Positions 6,738 to 12,615 of a stretch of 12,615 bases of DNA are shown piece after piece. Each line of letters opens with the position of its first letter. Position 1 is the first letter of the stretch. Made by a program: the position numbers and the translations under genes. The notes under the pieces were generated by a model. It had not been told where the DNA came from. It was given only the letters and a program-made list of their open reading frames with translations, and searched no databases. The stretch is from Pavlovales sp. CCMP2436 (taxonomy: Eukaryota > Haptophyta > Pavlovophyceae > Pavlovales): contig MU631913.1 of NCBI GenBank assembly GCA_026770615.1, positions 43,658 through 56,272 on the forward strand, read 5' to 3'.

Positions 6738-8262
6738 CTGAGAATAAAGAAGTGTGTAAATATCTAGAAATACGTCCGTCCCCTGACAGGTTTCTCTCCA
6801 CCGGACCCAAGCGTTGAGAAACACTCGGATCTAGGGACCTTTGCAGGGCACACGGATACCGAAGTACATATATTTGGGCGGGAACCTGCGCTGCACGTCG
6901 GGGCATGTTAATATGATTAAGGAAAACAATTAAGCTTCTTAAAAGATGCATAACGCACGCAACAAATAATAACCATAACGCATCCAAATAAAATCATTAA
7001 AAAAATCAGAAAATAAAATAAAATAAAATCACCTCCAGCTCGAGCGCTTCGCGCACGGCGGCGTGGCGCTCACTCTGCTCGACCAGCTGCCGCTCTGCCT
7101 CCGCCGCCGCCTCGGTCCGCCCCGCCTCCGCCAACCCCCTCGCGGCGTGCGCGGCCACGGCCTCGGCGCGCAGCACGACGAGTGCCGCCCACCCGTCTGT
7201 TGCCTCGGCGCCCACGGCCTCCAACGCGCCCGCCGTGCCGCCTGACGTATTCATATTGTAAGAGGTATTCTAGTAAAGCAGGAAGATTCTGGCTAGCGGT
7301 GTGTCAAGTTCAAGTCAAGCTGATCTTAGCGCTTATAAGAATTATTCTGTTCTATTTATTCTGTTTTTTTAGCAGGGCGAGTTATTACTGTGGTTATTGC
7401 TGTTGATGTTGTTATTATTAGTTGTTATTATCGTTGTTGTTCTTGGCTTGACAATACTATTTTTATGTACCGAGCTCGACCGCCAGCGCCGCCGCCTCGC
7501 CGACGAGCGTATCGAGCGCGCCCATCGCGTTGGCGTACTACATAATTTTTTTTTTGCAGTTATTAGTTATAGCGTCGGCACAGCCCCACCCCCCGCCATA
7601 AAATACAAATGAACGTTATAGTGATAGTGATAACGCGCGCACCTCAGCGGCGCTCGCGGCCGCGTCCAGGGCGTCCAGGCCGAGCCCATGCGCGAGAGAG
7701 AGCTCAAGCGCCGCGAGCACCTAAGTAAAAGTAAAAGGGAAAAGAAACGGATTTCTGATTAGGATGTCTGTCCCCGCAGACGGTCTCCCGGACATGTCCA
7801 GGACCACTCCCCGAGCACACAGATACTGCAGGAGCTGAACATTCAAAGGTGAGCAAATATCTAGAAGTTCGAATGTTCAACACCTAACGGATGTATTGTT
7901 AAGGGTGTGAGGTTCAGGGTCAGGGCTAGGTAAGGACATAGTCCAAGGTAGTTCTGAGCACCCAAGCGGGAGTTGAGGTAGGGTGTAGGGTGTAGGATCA
8001 GGGTAAGGTAAGGACAGGGATATAAGCCTTTTTGGGTCAGGGTCGGGGCTAGAAAAACAGTCAACTGCTTGCCAGACCATCGAGAACAAAGAAAATATAA
8101 AAAGGAGAAAATCGCACATTTTCGACGCCGCGCAGCTGCTTTTAAAATAATGCTTGCCGTCCGCCTCCACTCATATACTTTTGCTATATATATACATATA
8201 TACTTTTGTTAGATACAGATATATAGAACAACAAAAGCCAGGCAACACCAAGTATACCCACC

Positions 8263-8294
<32 letters not shown>

Positions 8295-11200
8295 GAACAA
8301 GAACAGGAACCCCCCCCCCTACCCAACAAAAGTCCCCAAAAAAACGCACATTTTCGACGCCGCGCAGCTGCTTGCCGTCTGCTTCCAGCTGTGCCTCCGC
8401 CGCGATCCGCGCGCGCGCCTTTTATTGGGGGGGGGGAGGAGGGGGAGGGAGGGGGGGGGGTGGGGGAGGGGGCTCGCAGCCATTGTAAATTATAACAAAT
8501 TATTACGTAAAATTAAGTAGAGATGCCGCAGAGCTTTTTTTATTAATAGTTCATTTTTAACATTTCCTGACTTGCAGCCCGACGGCATACGGGCCCCAAA
8601 TCTATATATACCCAAACAATAACTAGTATTAAAATTGTACCTTGCGTGCCTCGCCTCGACGTAGAGATATAGACACGCATGGATCAAGACATTAAAAAAA
8701 TAATACCCCATGCGATCCACACACACACAAAATGGAACCAACGCTATGGCGCGGGAGGTAGATATTAGTCTGAAATAGTACATATTTATTTGTCCATATA
8801 TAGTGGTCTAGCTATGTCTACCTCACGCTCGCCCACGCCGATCGCGTGCATCGCCTCGACTGCTGCAGCAAGTTGGTCGGCTAAAGGCTCAAGGCTCTCA
8901 ACGGTCTGGGGGGGGGGATGGCAGTGTGTTTGAGTGTGCGTGCGTGTGTGTGTTTGTTTGTGTGTGCATATGCGTGCATGTGTGTGTGTGTTTAACCATT
9001 ACTATGTCAAGTTGGTCGGCCAACAGCTCAAGGCTCTCAACGGTCTGCGTGTGCGTGGGGGGGGTGCGTTCGTTTACGTGTGAGTGTAAAAGGAGGATGG
9101 GGGGTCGTGCGAGTGTGTGTATGTGTGTGTGTTTAACCATTATTATGTAAAGTTGGTCGACCAACGGCCCAAGGCTCTCAACGGTCGATGCGTGTGAAGG
9201 GAGGAGGGCAGTGTGTTTAAGTGTGCGTGCGTGTGTGCGTTTGTTTGTGGGTGTTAGTGCGTGCGTGTGAGAGGAAGGGGGTGCGTGTGTGTGAGGAGGG
9301 GAAAGGGGGTGCGTGCGTGTGAGGAGGGGAAAGGGGGTGCGTGCGTGTGAGGAGGGGAAAGGGGGTGCGTGCGTGTGTGACTTAGTCGGCCAACGGCTCG
9401 AGGCTCTCAACGGTCTGACAGGGGTAAAGAGGGGGTTTGTGTGTGAGAGTATGTGAGGAGGGTGGGTGGGGGGTCGTGTGAGTGTGCGTGTGTGAGTGTG
9501 TGTGTGTTTGACCATTACTGTATTGAAACAAGGTGGCCGGCCAAAGGCTCGTGGCTTCTTTTTGAATTGTTTGTTTGTTTGTTTGTTTTGATTTCGACGG
9601 TCTGGCGAGGAAGGGAGAGGAGGGGGAAGGAAGGAAGAGGAGGGGGGGCGGGGGGGGGGGCAAACAGGATAAGAAAACAGACAGGGATTTCAGCAACAGA
9701 GGAGCGGGTGGGGGGAGGGTGGGATAAAGGGGGGGGGGGTTGGTTGGAGTCGACCAACAGCTCTGGATAGGATGGGGGTCAAATCTCATCAGAAAGGTGA
9801 AAGGTGATGTGTTGTCGCAGCAGTGGCAACAAAAGCAGGGGGGGGTCATTTCTTGTATTTAATTTAATTTCATTATTATCATTTTTACTATCCAAGATGG
9901 GGATCACCTGCGCGAGTTCGGCTCCAAATTTTCATATTTTAACTTCCCATCGGTGATCTCCATCAGCGGGGGGGGGGGGGGGGGGGGGGCTACATAAAAA
10001 AAAGGTGCGCGTTTCTTGTCACCTGCGCAAGTTCGGCTTCCGTTTCCACTTCGCGCGCTTTCTCCAGCGCCAGTGCGCGTCGGCCATCTGCGAAAATGTC
10101 GCGTCTTTCGCGCACCTTCGGGTTGAAGGTGTTGGTATGAAGTATAGGTAAGTTGGGTCAGGGTTGTGTCAGGGGTATAAAAGCATAGGCGAGATGCCCT
10201 TGGTTGTGTCAGATACGGGTCGAGTCAGGGTGTTGGTATAATAGGCGAGGGAATGTTTCTCGGGAAGAGGTCGCGCTCGGGGGGGAGGTAATTTTCTTTA
10301 AATACAAATTAAAACAAAGCAAAACAATTATTATCATTATTATGTATTTATGTATTTATTTATATTAAAGAAAAGCACCTCCGCGCACGCCGCTTCGCCC
10401 AGCACACACTATTATTAAATATATATGATGATTTATGATTTATGATGATTAACTATTAATAAATTAGAAATAATTATTATTTATTACTAGTATCATTCTT
10501 ATTATATAATAATTCGATATACCTCCGCGTCCGCCGGCGCTCCAGGATTTTTTTTTTTTTTAACACACGCACACACACACCTCCGCGTCCGCCGCTTCGC
10601 CGAGCACGCGCAGCTCGACCTCTGCCCGCCGCCGCTCCAGGCCCGCCGTGGCGTCCACTGCGCGTGCGTGCGCGCGCGACTCGTCAAGCTGCTCGCGCGC
10701 GGTCCTGGCGGAGAAGGCATGAGTGGAGATGGGGGCAGCGTGGTGAGACAAACAATTGGAGGAATTCACCCTCACCATAAGTGGTCTACTACTACTTCCA
10801 ATCACCCCCACCACCCCCCCTCCCCCCCCCTTCCCTCCCTCCAAGAAACTGATATGGTACCTTGATGCCGCCTCGGCGCGGCGCGCGGTTGCCTCGGAAG
10901 CCTCGACGTGAGCCATCTTTTTTTTTTTGTTTTTTTTTACGTAGTTTTTTGAGTGGTTGAGGGTGGAAGGGGGGAGGTGGGGGGAGGGGTTGGGTGGGTG
11001 GGGATTTAAACGTTAAAACGCACGTGCTTGAGCGTCGTCACGTCCGCCTCGCCACGCGCGCGGGCTACCTCCTCACGCATCGCCTAAAGAAATGATTGAT
11101 GGATCGATGAATTGATTGAGTTCATCAGTTTGCAAGTAACTAAGTAATTAAGTAACTAAGTACTTAGTGTATTTGGCGTCCGCCTGGCCGCACGCGCGGG

Positions 11201-11680
11201 CCACCTCCTCGCGCATCGCCTAAATTAATACAACTAATAGTAGGTGATATATATATAAACACACACACACATTAATTTACCAAGACCGAATTGCAAATAC
11301 ATACATGCATAACTCAAAAAATTAACAAAAGATGAAGGACGCGCGCGGGCCGCCTCCTCACGCATCGCCTAGAAAATTACAATTATTATTAAGGATGTAT
11401 AGGTCCGGATATACCTACGTATACTAAATGTATATCCAAACAAGATGAAGGACGCGCGCGGGCCACACGCGCGCGGGCCACCTCCTCACGCATCGCCTAA
11501 AGCGATTACAATTATTATTAAATGATATATATTTAAAGACACCACACGCACACACACACACACATTAATTTACCAGAGTCAAAACACTGATATATACATG
11601 CACAAAGCAAAAAGATCCAGGACGCGCGCTAGCCACCTCCTCACGCATCGCCTAAAATTGCAATTATTATTAGGTGATAA

Positions 11681-11723
<43 letters not shown>

Positions 11724-11755
11724 TAAATATGTATATATGTATATATGTATATATG

Positions 11756-11791
<36 letters not shown>

Positions 11792-12583
11792 ACGCATCTC
11801 GATAATTATAACATTAAGTGACGCATTTCAATCTGGCCGATGAAACAATAGTTTACACAAAATAGGGGACAGTATGACTGGCCCGAACGCATTAAAGTTG
11901 CAAGTTGGAAGACGCCAAAGAAGTGTTATTCTAAAATAATAATCAAAGCCGTTACCTCGATCTGGCCGGTGAGCCGATTCCGCTCTGCCGATCAGTATTT
12001 TTTTTAGTGTTCTCTTGGCACCAGTTTACAGATTGCAGTTATTCGGAATAAAATATCGTTTTGGTTCATCCCTTGCCGGCGAGAGTATGACCAAGAACAG
12101 GGTCTTGTCTCCAGCAGCACAATCGCACCTCGATCTGGCCAATGAGACGATTTCTCTCCGCCGCTACTCTTGCACGATGCACGCGCTCTTCCTTTAGCGC
12201 GCGCTGTACGCTCGCATGCTGATTGAAGTAATTTAGGAAAAATTCATACACGGTTAGTGTTACATTCAAGGTTAGTGAACAAAAAAAAAAAAAACGCTTT
12301 CCTTCTAGCGCACGCTGTTCGAAATTTACTTATTTATTTTCTCAATTACACAAGCAGAAAACTCACCTTGCCGGTGCGCAGGGCTAAGACGGCGAACCTG
12401 GGAAGGGGGATGTAAGAAATTCTGAAAAGAAGAAAAACTCATGGGTGCGCAGGGTTACTATAAGGCCGCTTGCCTTGGAGGGGGGTGAAAGAAATTCAGA
12501 AAAGAAGAAAAACTCACCTCGCCGGTGCGCAGGGCTAAGGCGGCGTGCTCGGCAGCGGATAGTGCATTGTGCAGGGCAGCCAC
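6450..12583 (-). CDS. 3' part of a 12-exon coiled-coil protein gene (partial, 5' end outside window)
   Basis: Exons in transcription order: 12583-12518, 12218-12129, 11083-11024, 10916-10861, 10704-10581, 10115-10023, 8905-8822, 8418-8350, 7720-7643, 7537-7471, 7241-7033, 6737-6450. Junction phases agree throughout (all 0 except phase 2 at 10861/10704 and phase 1 at 7471/7241), giving about 427 codons ending in TAG at 6450-6452. The product is rich in Ala, Glu, Arg and Leu with heptad-like spacing and almost no Cys, Trp or Pro until a Gly-rich linker near the C-terminus. That composition suggests a long structural coiled coil. Introns run from 105 to 1117 bases and all are GT-AG. No enzymatic motif, signal peptide or membrane segment is visible, and I recognise no family. 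The phase agreement over 11 junctions is the main support; individual splice sites are inferred by eye. Confidence 0.7.
6752..6861 (+). repeat. Dispersed ~100-bp repeat family, copy 3
   Basis: Lies in the last intron of the minus-strand gene, in the opposite orientation to it, starting about 14 bases from the exon 12 acceptor. Differs from copy 2 mainly by a 4-base insertion (tctc) next to GGTTTC. Confidence 0.8.
7033..7241 (-). CDS. Exon 11 of the minus-strand coiled-coil gene
   Basis: 209 nt, enters in phase 1 and leaves in phase 0; about 69 codons of Ala/Glu-rich sequence (begins GTAGALEAVGAEATDGWAAL, ends REALELE). The acceptor is aatacgtcag and the donor is gtgatt. One base from exon 10 completes the first Gly codon. 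The boundary between GC-rich exon and AT-rich intron is sharp on the donor side. Confidence 0.7.
7286..7334 (+). repeat. Dispersed repeat B, copy 2
   Basis: ctggctagcggtgtg, then tcaagttcaagtcaagctga and gatcttagcgctt, match 2201-2264. Lies in intron 10 of the minus-strand gene, in antisense orientation. Confidence 0.65.
7471..7537 (-). CDS. Exon 10 of the minus-strand coiled-coil gene
   Basis: 67 nt, enters in phase 0 and leaves in phase 1 (YANAMGALDTLVGEAA, ending AVEL plus one base). The acceptor is attatgtag and the donor is gtacat. The opposite strand also reads as a charged coiled-coil-like peptide, but it has no matching splice sites and no phase-compatible partner. Confidence 0.6.
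7643..7720 (-). CDS. Exon 9 of the minus-strand coiled-coil gene
   Basis: 78 nt, phase 0 to 0, 26 codons (begins VLAALELSLAHGLGLDALDA). The acceptor is cttttacttag and the donor is gtgcgc. Leu/Ala heptad-like spacing. No copies of this exon were seen in the flanking introns. Confidence 0.65.
7764..7867 (+). repeat. Degenerate or rearranged copy of the ~100-bp repeat
   Basis: Shares GAGCACACAGATAC (7813-7826) exactly with copy 2. It also has gtctgtcccc near 7766 and aaatatctagaa at 7856-7867, but these are in a different order from the other copies. An inverted pair GAACATTC/GAATGTTC surrounds the last block. In intron 8. Confidence 0.45.
7905..8052 (+). repeat. GGGTCAGGG-type degenerate repeat in intron 8
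   Basis: Repeated GGGTCAGGG, GGGTGTAGG and AGGTAAGGACA words with short irregular period. A related stretch lies in intron 5 at 10150-10235. G-rich on the plus strand, so C-rich in the transcript. Confidence 0.6.
8118..8175 (-). repeat. Disrupted downstream copy of exon 8 (donor side)
   Basis: Matches the 3' two thirds of exon 8 including the gtgcg donor, but is split by about 14 inserted bases (around 8141-8154) that break the frame. The flanking cgcacattttcgacgccgcg is identical in both copies. Confidence 0.8.
8261..8305 (+). repeat. CAC/CAA trinucleotide microsatellite
   Basis: (CAC)n passes into (CAA)n and then (CAAGAA)n, followed by a C9 run. In intron 8. Confidence 0.9.
8350..8418 (-). 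CDS. Exon 8 of the minus-strand coiled-coil gene
   Basis: 69 nt, phase 0 to 0, 23 codons (begins ARARIAAEAQLEADGKQLRG). The acceptor aataaaag follows a long C-rich tract in the sense strand, and the donor is gtgcgt. A disrupted copy of the 3' two thirds lies downstream at 8118-8175. Confidence 0.65.
8427..8475 (+). repeat. Poly-G tract upstream of exon 8
   Basis: G runs broken by single A or T. Read on the sense (minus) strand this is the C-rich pyrimidine tract in front of the exon 8 acceptor. Confidence 0.8.
8641..8660 (-). repeat. Downstream copy of part of exon 7 (donor side)
   Basis: Reads VEARHA on the minus strand against VEAMHA in exon 7, then meets a gtacaa donor-like site. Short, so moderate support. 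Confidence 0.5.
8822..8905 (-). CDS. Exon 7 of the minus-strand coiled-coil gene
   Basis: 84 nt, phase 0 to 0, 28 codons (begins TVESLEPLADQLAAAVEAMH, ends GVGERE). The acceptor is a C-run followed by cag, and the donor is gtagac. Its 5' half recurs five times upstream inside the 1117-base intron 6, and its 3' part recurs once downstream at 8641-8660. Confidence 0.7.
9003..9044 (-). CDS. Candidate alternative exon 7b (duplicate of exon 7 5' half)
   Basis: 42 nt with acceptor cacgcag and donor gtaatg, phase 0 to 0, coding TVESLELLADQLDI. It matches exon 7 at 11 of its first 12 residues and is then followed by a GT dinucleotide in frame. It could replace or precede exon 7 without breaking the frame. 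Alternatively it is a non-functional product of intron duplication; the neighbouring copies have lost a splice site or frame. Confidence 0.3.
9280..9376 (+). repeat. 28-bp minisatellite
   Basis: Units gtgcgtgcgtgt plus gaggaggggaaagggg repeat three to four times inside one of the larger exon 7 units. Confidence 0.9.
9605..9735 (+). repeat. Homopurine tract
   Basis: Long G/A stretch with many runs of three or more G, so it has G-quadruplex and triplex potential. Confidence 0.7.
9743..9766 (-). repeat. Outermost fragment of the exon 7 duplication series
   Basis: Reads PELLVDSN on the minus strand, resembling LELLADQ of the copies. It is embedded in G-rich DNA and is the most decayed copy. Confidence 0.4.
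9908..9925 (-). repeat. Downstream copy of the exon 6 end (donor side)
   Basis: Repeats the last six codons of exon 6 (EAELAQ, the first one incomplete) and a GTGAnC donor, 97 bases downstream of the exon 6 end. Confidence 0.7.
9968..9989 (+). repeat. Uninterrupted run of 22 G
   Basis: Pure G22 in intron 6. Length may be affected by sequencing error. Confidence 0.85.
10023..10115 (-). CDS. Exon 6 of the minus-strand coiled-coil gene
   Basis: 93 nt, phase 0 to 0, 31 codons (begins VRERRDIFADGRRALALEKA, ends EAELAQ). The donor is gtgaca. The acceptor chosen is cttcaacccgaag because it gives phase 0; an internal gcag about 27 nt further on would break the phase. A copy of the EAELAQ end with donor gtgatc lies downstream at 9908-9925. 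Confidence 0.65.
10150..10235 (+). repeat. GGGTCAGGG-type degenerate repeat in intron 5
   Basis: Contains ttgggtcagggttgtgtcag, ggggtataaaagc, and a second gtgtcag/gagtcaggg block. Shares gggtcaggg and gg.tataa with 7905-8052. Confidence 0.5.
10379..10407 (-). repeat. Downstream copy of the exon 5 end (donor side)
   Basis: Reads VLGEAACAE before a gtgctt donor, against VLGEAADAE in exon 5. Confidence 0.75.
10523..10546 (-). repeat. Second downstream copy of the exon 5 end (donor side)
   Basis: Reads GAPADAE before a gtatat donor, against GEAADAE in exon 5. It is followed by a T run that also flanks exon 5. Confidence 0.65.
10581..10704 (-). CDS. Exon 5 of the minus-strand coiled-coil gene
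   Basis: 124 nt, enters in phase 2 and leaves in phase 0. It codes TAREQLDESRAHARAVDATA, then an Arg/Glu/Leu stretch ending LGEAADAE. The acceptor is cttctccgccag and the donor gtgtgtgtg runs straight into a (GT)n tract. Two shorter copies of the LGEAADAE end, each with its own GT donor, lie downstream at 10523-10546 and 10379-10407. Confidence 0.7.
10861..10916 (-). CDS. Exon 4 of the minus-strand coiled-coil gene
   Basis: 56 nt, phase 0 to 2, 18 codons plus AG (MAHVEASEATARRAEAAS). The donor is gtacca. The acceptor is an AG directly after a run of A on the sense strand, with no pyrimidine tract, which is unusual. The first codon is ATG, so this could instead be a start exon. The phase-2 donor fits exon 5, where AG+G makes Arg. 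Confidence 0.55.
11024..11083 (-). CDS. Exon 3 of the minus-strand coiled-coil gene
   Basis: 60 nt, phase 0 to 0, 20 codons beginning AMREEVARARGEAD. The acceptor is tttctttag and the donor is gtgcgt. Four further copies of its acceptor and 5' half lie upstream within the 1045-base intron 2. This copy is the only one with a good donor and is taken as the parent exon. Confidence 0.65.
11134..11168 (+). repeat. AAGTAACT tandem repeat
   Basis: Four units of about 8 bases (aagtaact, aagtaatt, aagtaact, aagtactt), between exon 3 and its first upstream copy. Confidence 0.8.
11175..11651. repeat. Array of four partial exon 3 copies in intron 2 (acceptor side)
   Basis: Copies end at their acceptors at 11219, 11368, 11496 and 11651, each reading tag then GCGATGCG.GAGGAGG (AMREE). 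Spacing is 130-150 bases, with a roughly 280-base higher-order period: the first pair and second pair share an (AC)n plus attaattta spacer and a caattattatta block. The third copy has an internal gtggcccgcgcgc duplication. None has a donor as good as exon 3. Confidence 0.85.
11678..11787 (+). repeat. TA, GA and TATG microsatellite cluster
   Basis: (TA)n, (GA)n, (TATATG)n and (TA)n follow one another at the boundary between the exon 3 and exon 2 duplication series. Confidence 0.95.
11793..11989 (-). repeat. Downstream copies of the exon 2 end (donor side)
   Basis: Three fragments: 11956-11989 reads AERNRLTGQIE with a gtaacg donor, 11824-11846 reads FIGQIE with the donor changed to atgcgt, and 11793-11804 keeps only IIE. 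Length and similarity fall with distance from exon 2. Confidence 0.7.
12129..12218 (-). CDS. Exon 2 of the minus-strand coiled-coil gene
   Basis: 90 nt, phase 0 to 0, 30 codons (begins HASVQRALKEERVH, ends RNRLIGQIE). The acceptor is ttcaatcag and the donor is gtgcga. The charged, Leu-spaced sequence fits a coiled coil. Copies of its 3' end occur downstream (11956-11989, 11824-11846, 11793-11804), and a copy of its 5' half lies upstream (12295-12321). Confidence 0.7.
12295..12321 (-). repeat. Upstream copy of the exon 2 5' half
   Basis: Reads EQRALEGKR against VQRALKEER of exon 2. Lies on the acceptor side, upstream of the exon. Confidence 0.6.
12367..12517 (-). repeat. Downstream copies of exon 1 3' half with a ~75-bp unit
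   Basis: 12367-12397 repeats ALRTGK with a perfect gtgagt donor and a possible acceptor (cttcccag). 12441-12470 repeats the same segment with a broken donor (atgagt). The block gaaattc.gaaaagaagaaaaactca links the copies. Confidence 0.8.
12518..12583 (-). CDS. Exon 1 (first visible) of the minus-strand coiled-coil gene
   Basis: 66 nt, phase 0 to 0, 22 codons (begins VAALHNALSAAE, ends LALRTGE). The acceptor reads ccaatttgcag and the donor is a consensus gtgagt. Two degraded copies of its 3' half lie downstream at 12441-12470 and 12367-12397. Earlier exons are beyond the window. Confidence 0.65.
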
Positions 12584-12615
12584 CTGCAAATTGGAAGGGG
12601 GGGGGGTTGAGGGGG

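Larger units (their letters stand above)
8906..9601. repeat. Tandem units of exon 7 5' half plus (GT)n in intron 6
   Basis: Exon 7 acceptor-side copies lie at 9008-9044, 9151-9185, 9381-9414 and 9531-9601. They are separated by GT-rich DNA containing gtgtgtttaaccattactat and gcagtgtgttt.agtgtgcgt blocks. The 9151 copy lost the acceptor AG, the 9381 copy has an in-frame TAA, and the 9531 copy is split by a (TTTG)n insertion. Only the 9008 copy keeps both splice sites. Confidence 0.85.

Noticed and set aside
6478..6987. Long minus-strand frame overlapping exon 12 in another frame
   Set aside because: Arg/Gly-rich shadow frame. The frame ending at 6450 is the one that joins exon 11 in phase.
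7397..7612. Plus-strand coiled-coil-like peptide (LDRQRRRLADERIERAHRV)
   Set aside because: Antisense of exon 10. No acceptor/donor pair in phase on the plus strand, while the minus strand joins both neighbours.
7905..8052. Interstitial telomere
   Set aside because: The G-rich words are irregular and do not form a regular TTAGGG or TTTAGGG array.
8898..9515. 205-codon minus-strand frame rich in THTHTH and PP
   Set aside because: It translates GT/CA microsatellite and G-rich repeat. The only protein-like pieces are exon 7 half copies.
9382..9849. 155-codon minus-strand frame rich in Pro/Ser
   Set aside because: Translation of homopurine/homopyrimidine and microsatellite DNA.

Overview
Eukaryotic nuclear DNA, probably from a microalga or another protist. 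GC-rich coding islands with strong G/C at third codon positions sit in AT-rich or microsatellite-rich introns with GT-AG boundaries. I cannot name the lineage. Apart from one relic reading frame, nothing in the window reads as a long uninterrupted gene; the genes are strings of short exons that code for Ala/Glu/Arg-rich coiled coil.

Layout. (1) 1-2200: 3' part of a plus-strand coiled-coil gene. Its large last recognisable exon is 1526-2001, and small upstream exon candidates contain duplications. (2) 2200-6450: a repeat-rich stretch between two convergent genes. It holds the 3' tails of what look like two copies of one retroelement in opposite orientation, a relic reading frame with a 54-residue internal repeat and a frameshift, a tRNA-like (SINE-type) A/B-box segment, a minisatellite with a 164-bp terminal-inverted-repeat element inserted in it, a roughly 100-bp dispersed repeat with a conserved potential fold, several hairpins and a GACCGCGACC minisatellite. 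(3) 6450-12615: the 3' part of a minus-strand gene. I rebuilt it as 12 exons with matching phases at every junction, giving about 427 C-terminal residues of a coiled-coil protein; its 5' end lies beyond the window.

The most interesting feature lies in the introns of the minus-strand gene. They carry many partial copies of the neighbouring exons. Copies that keep the exon's 3' end and donor lie downstream of the intact exon, and copies that keep the 5' end and acceptor lie upstream. This is the pattern expected if units straddling an exon/intron boundary were repeatedly duplicated in tandem. The result is long introns full of decoy splice sites and at least one in-frame candidate alternative exon (9003-9044).

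No protein family could be identified for either gene. All functional statements beyond 'coiled coil' would be guesses and are not made.
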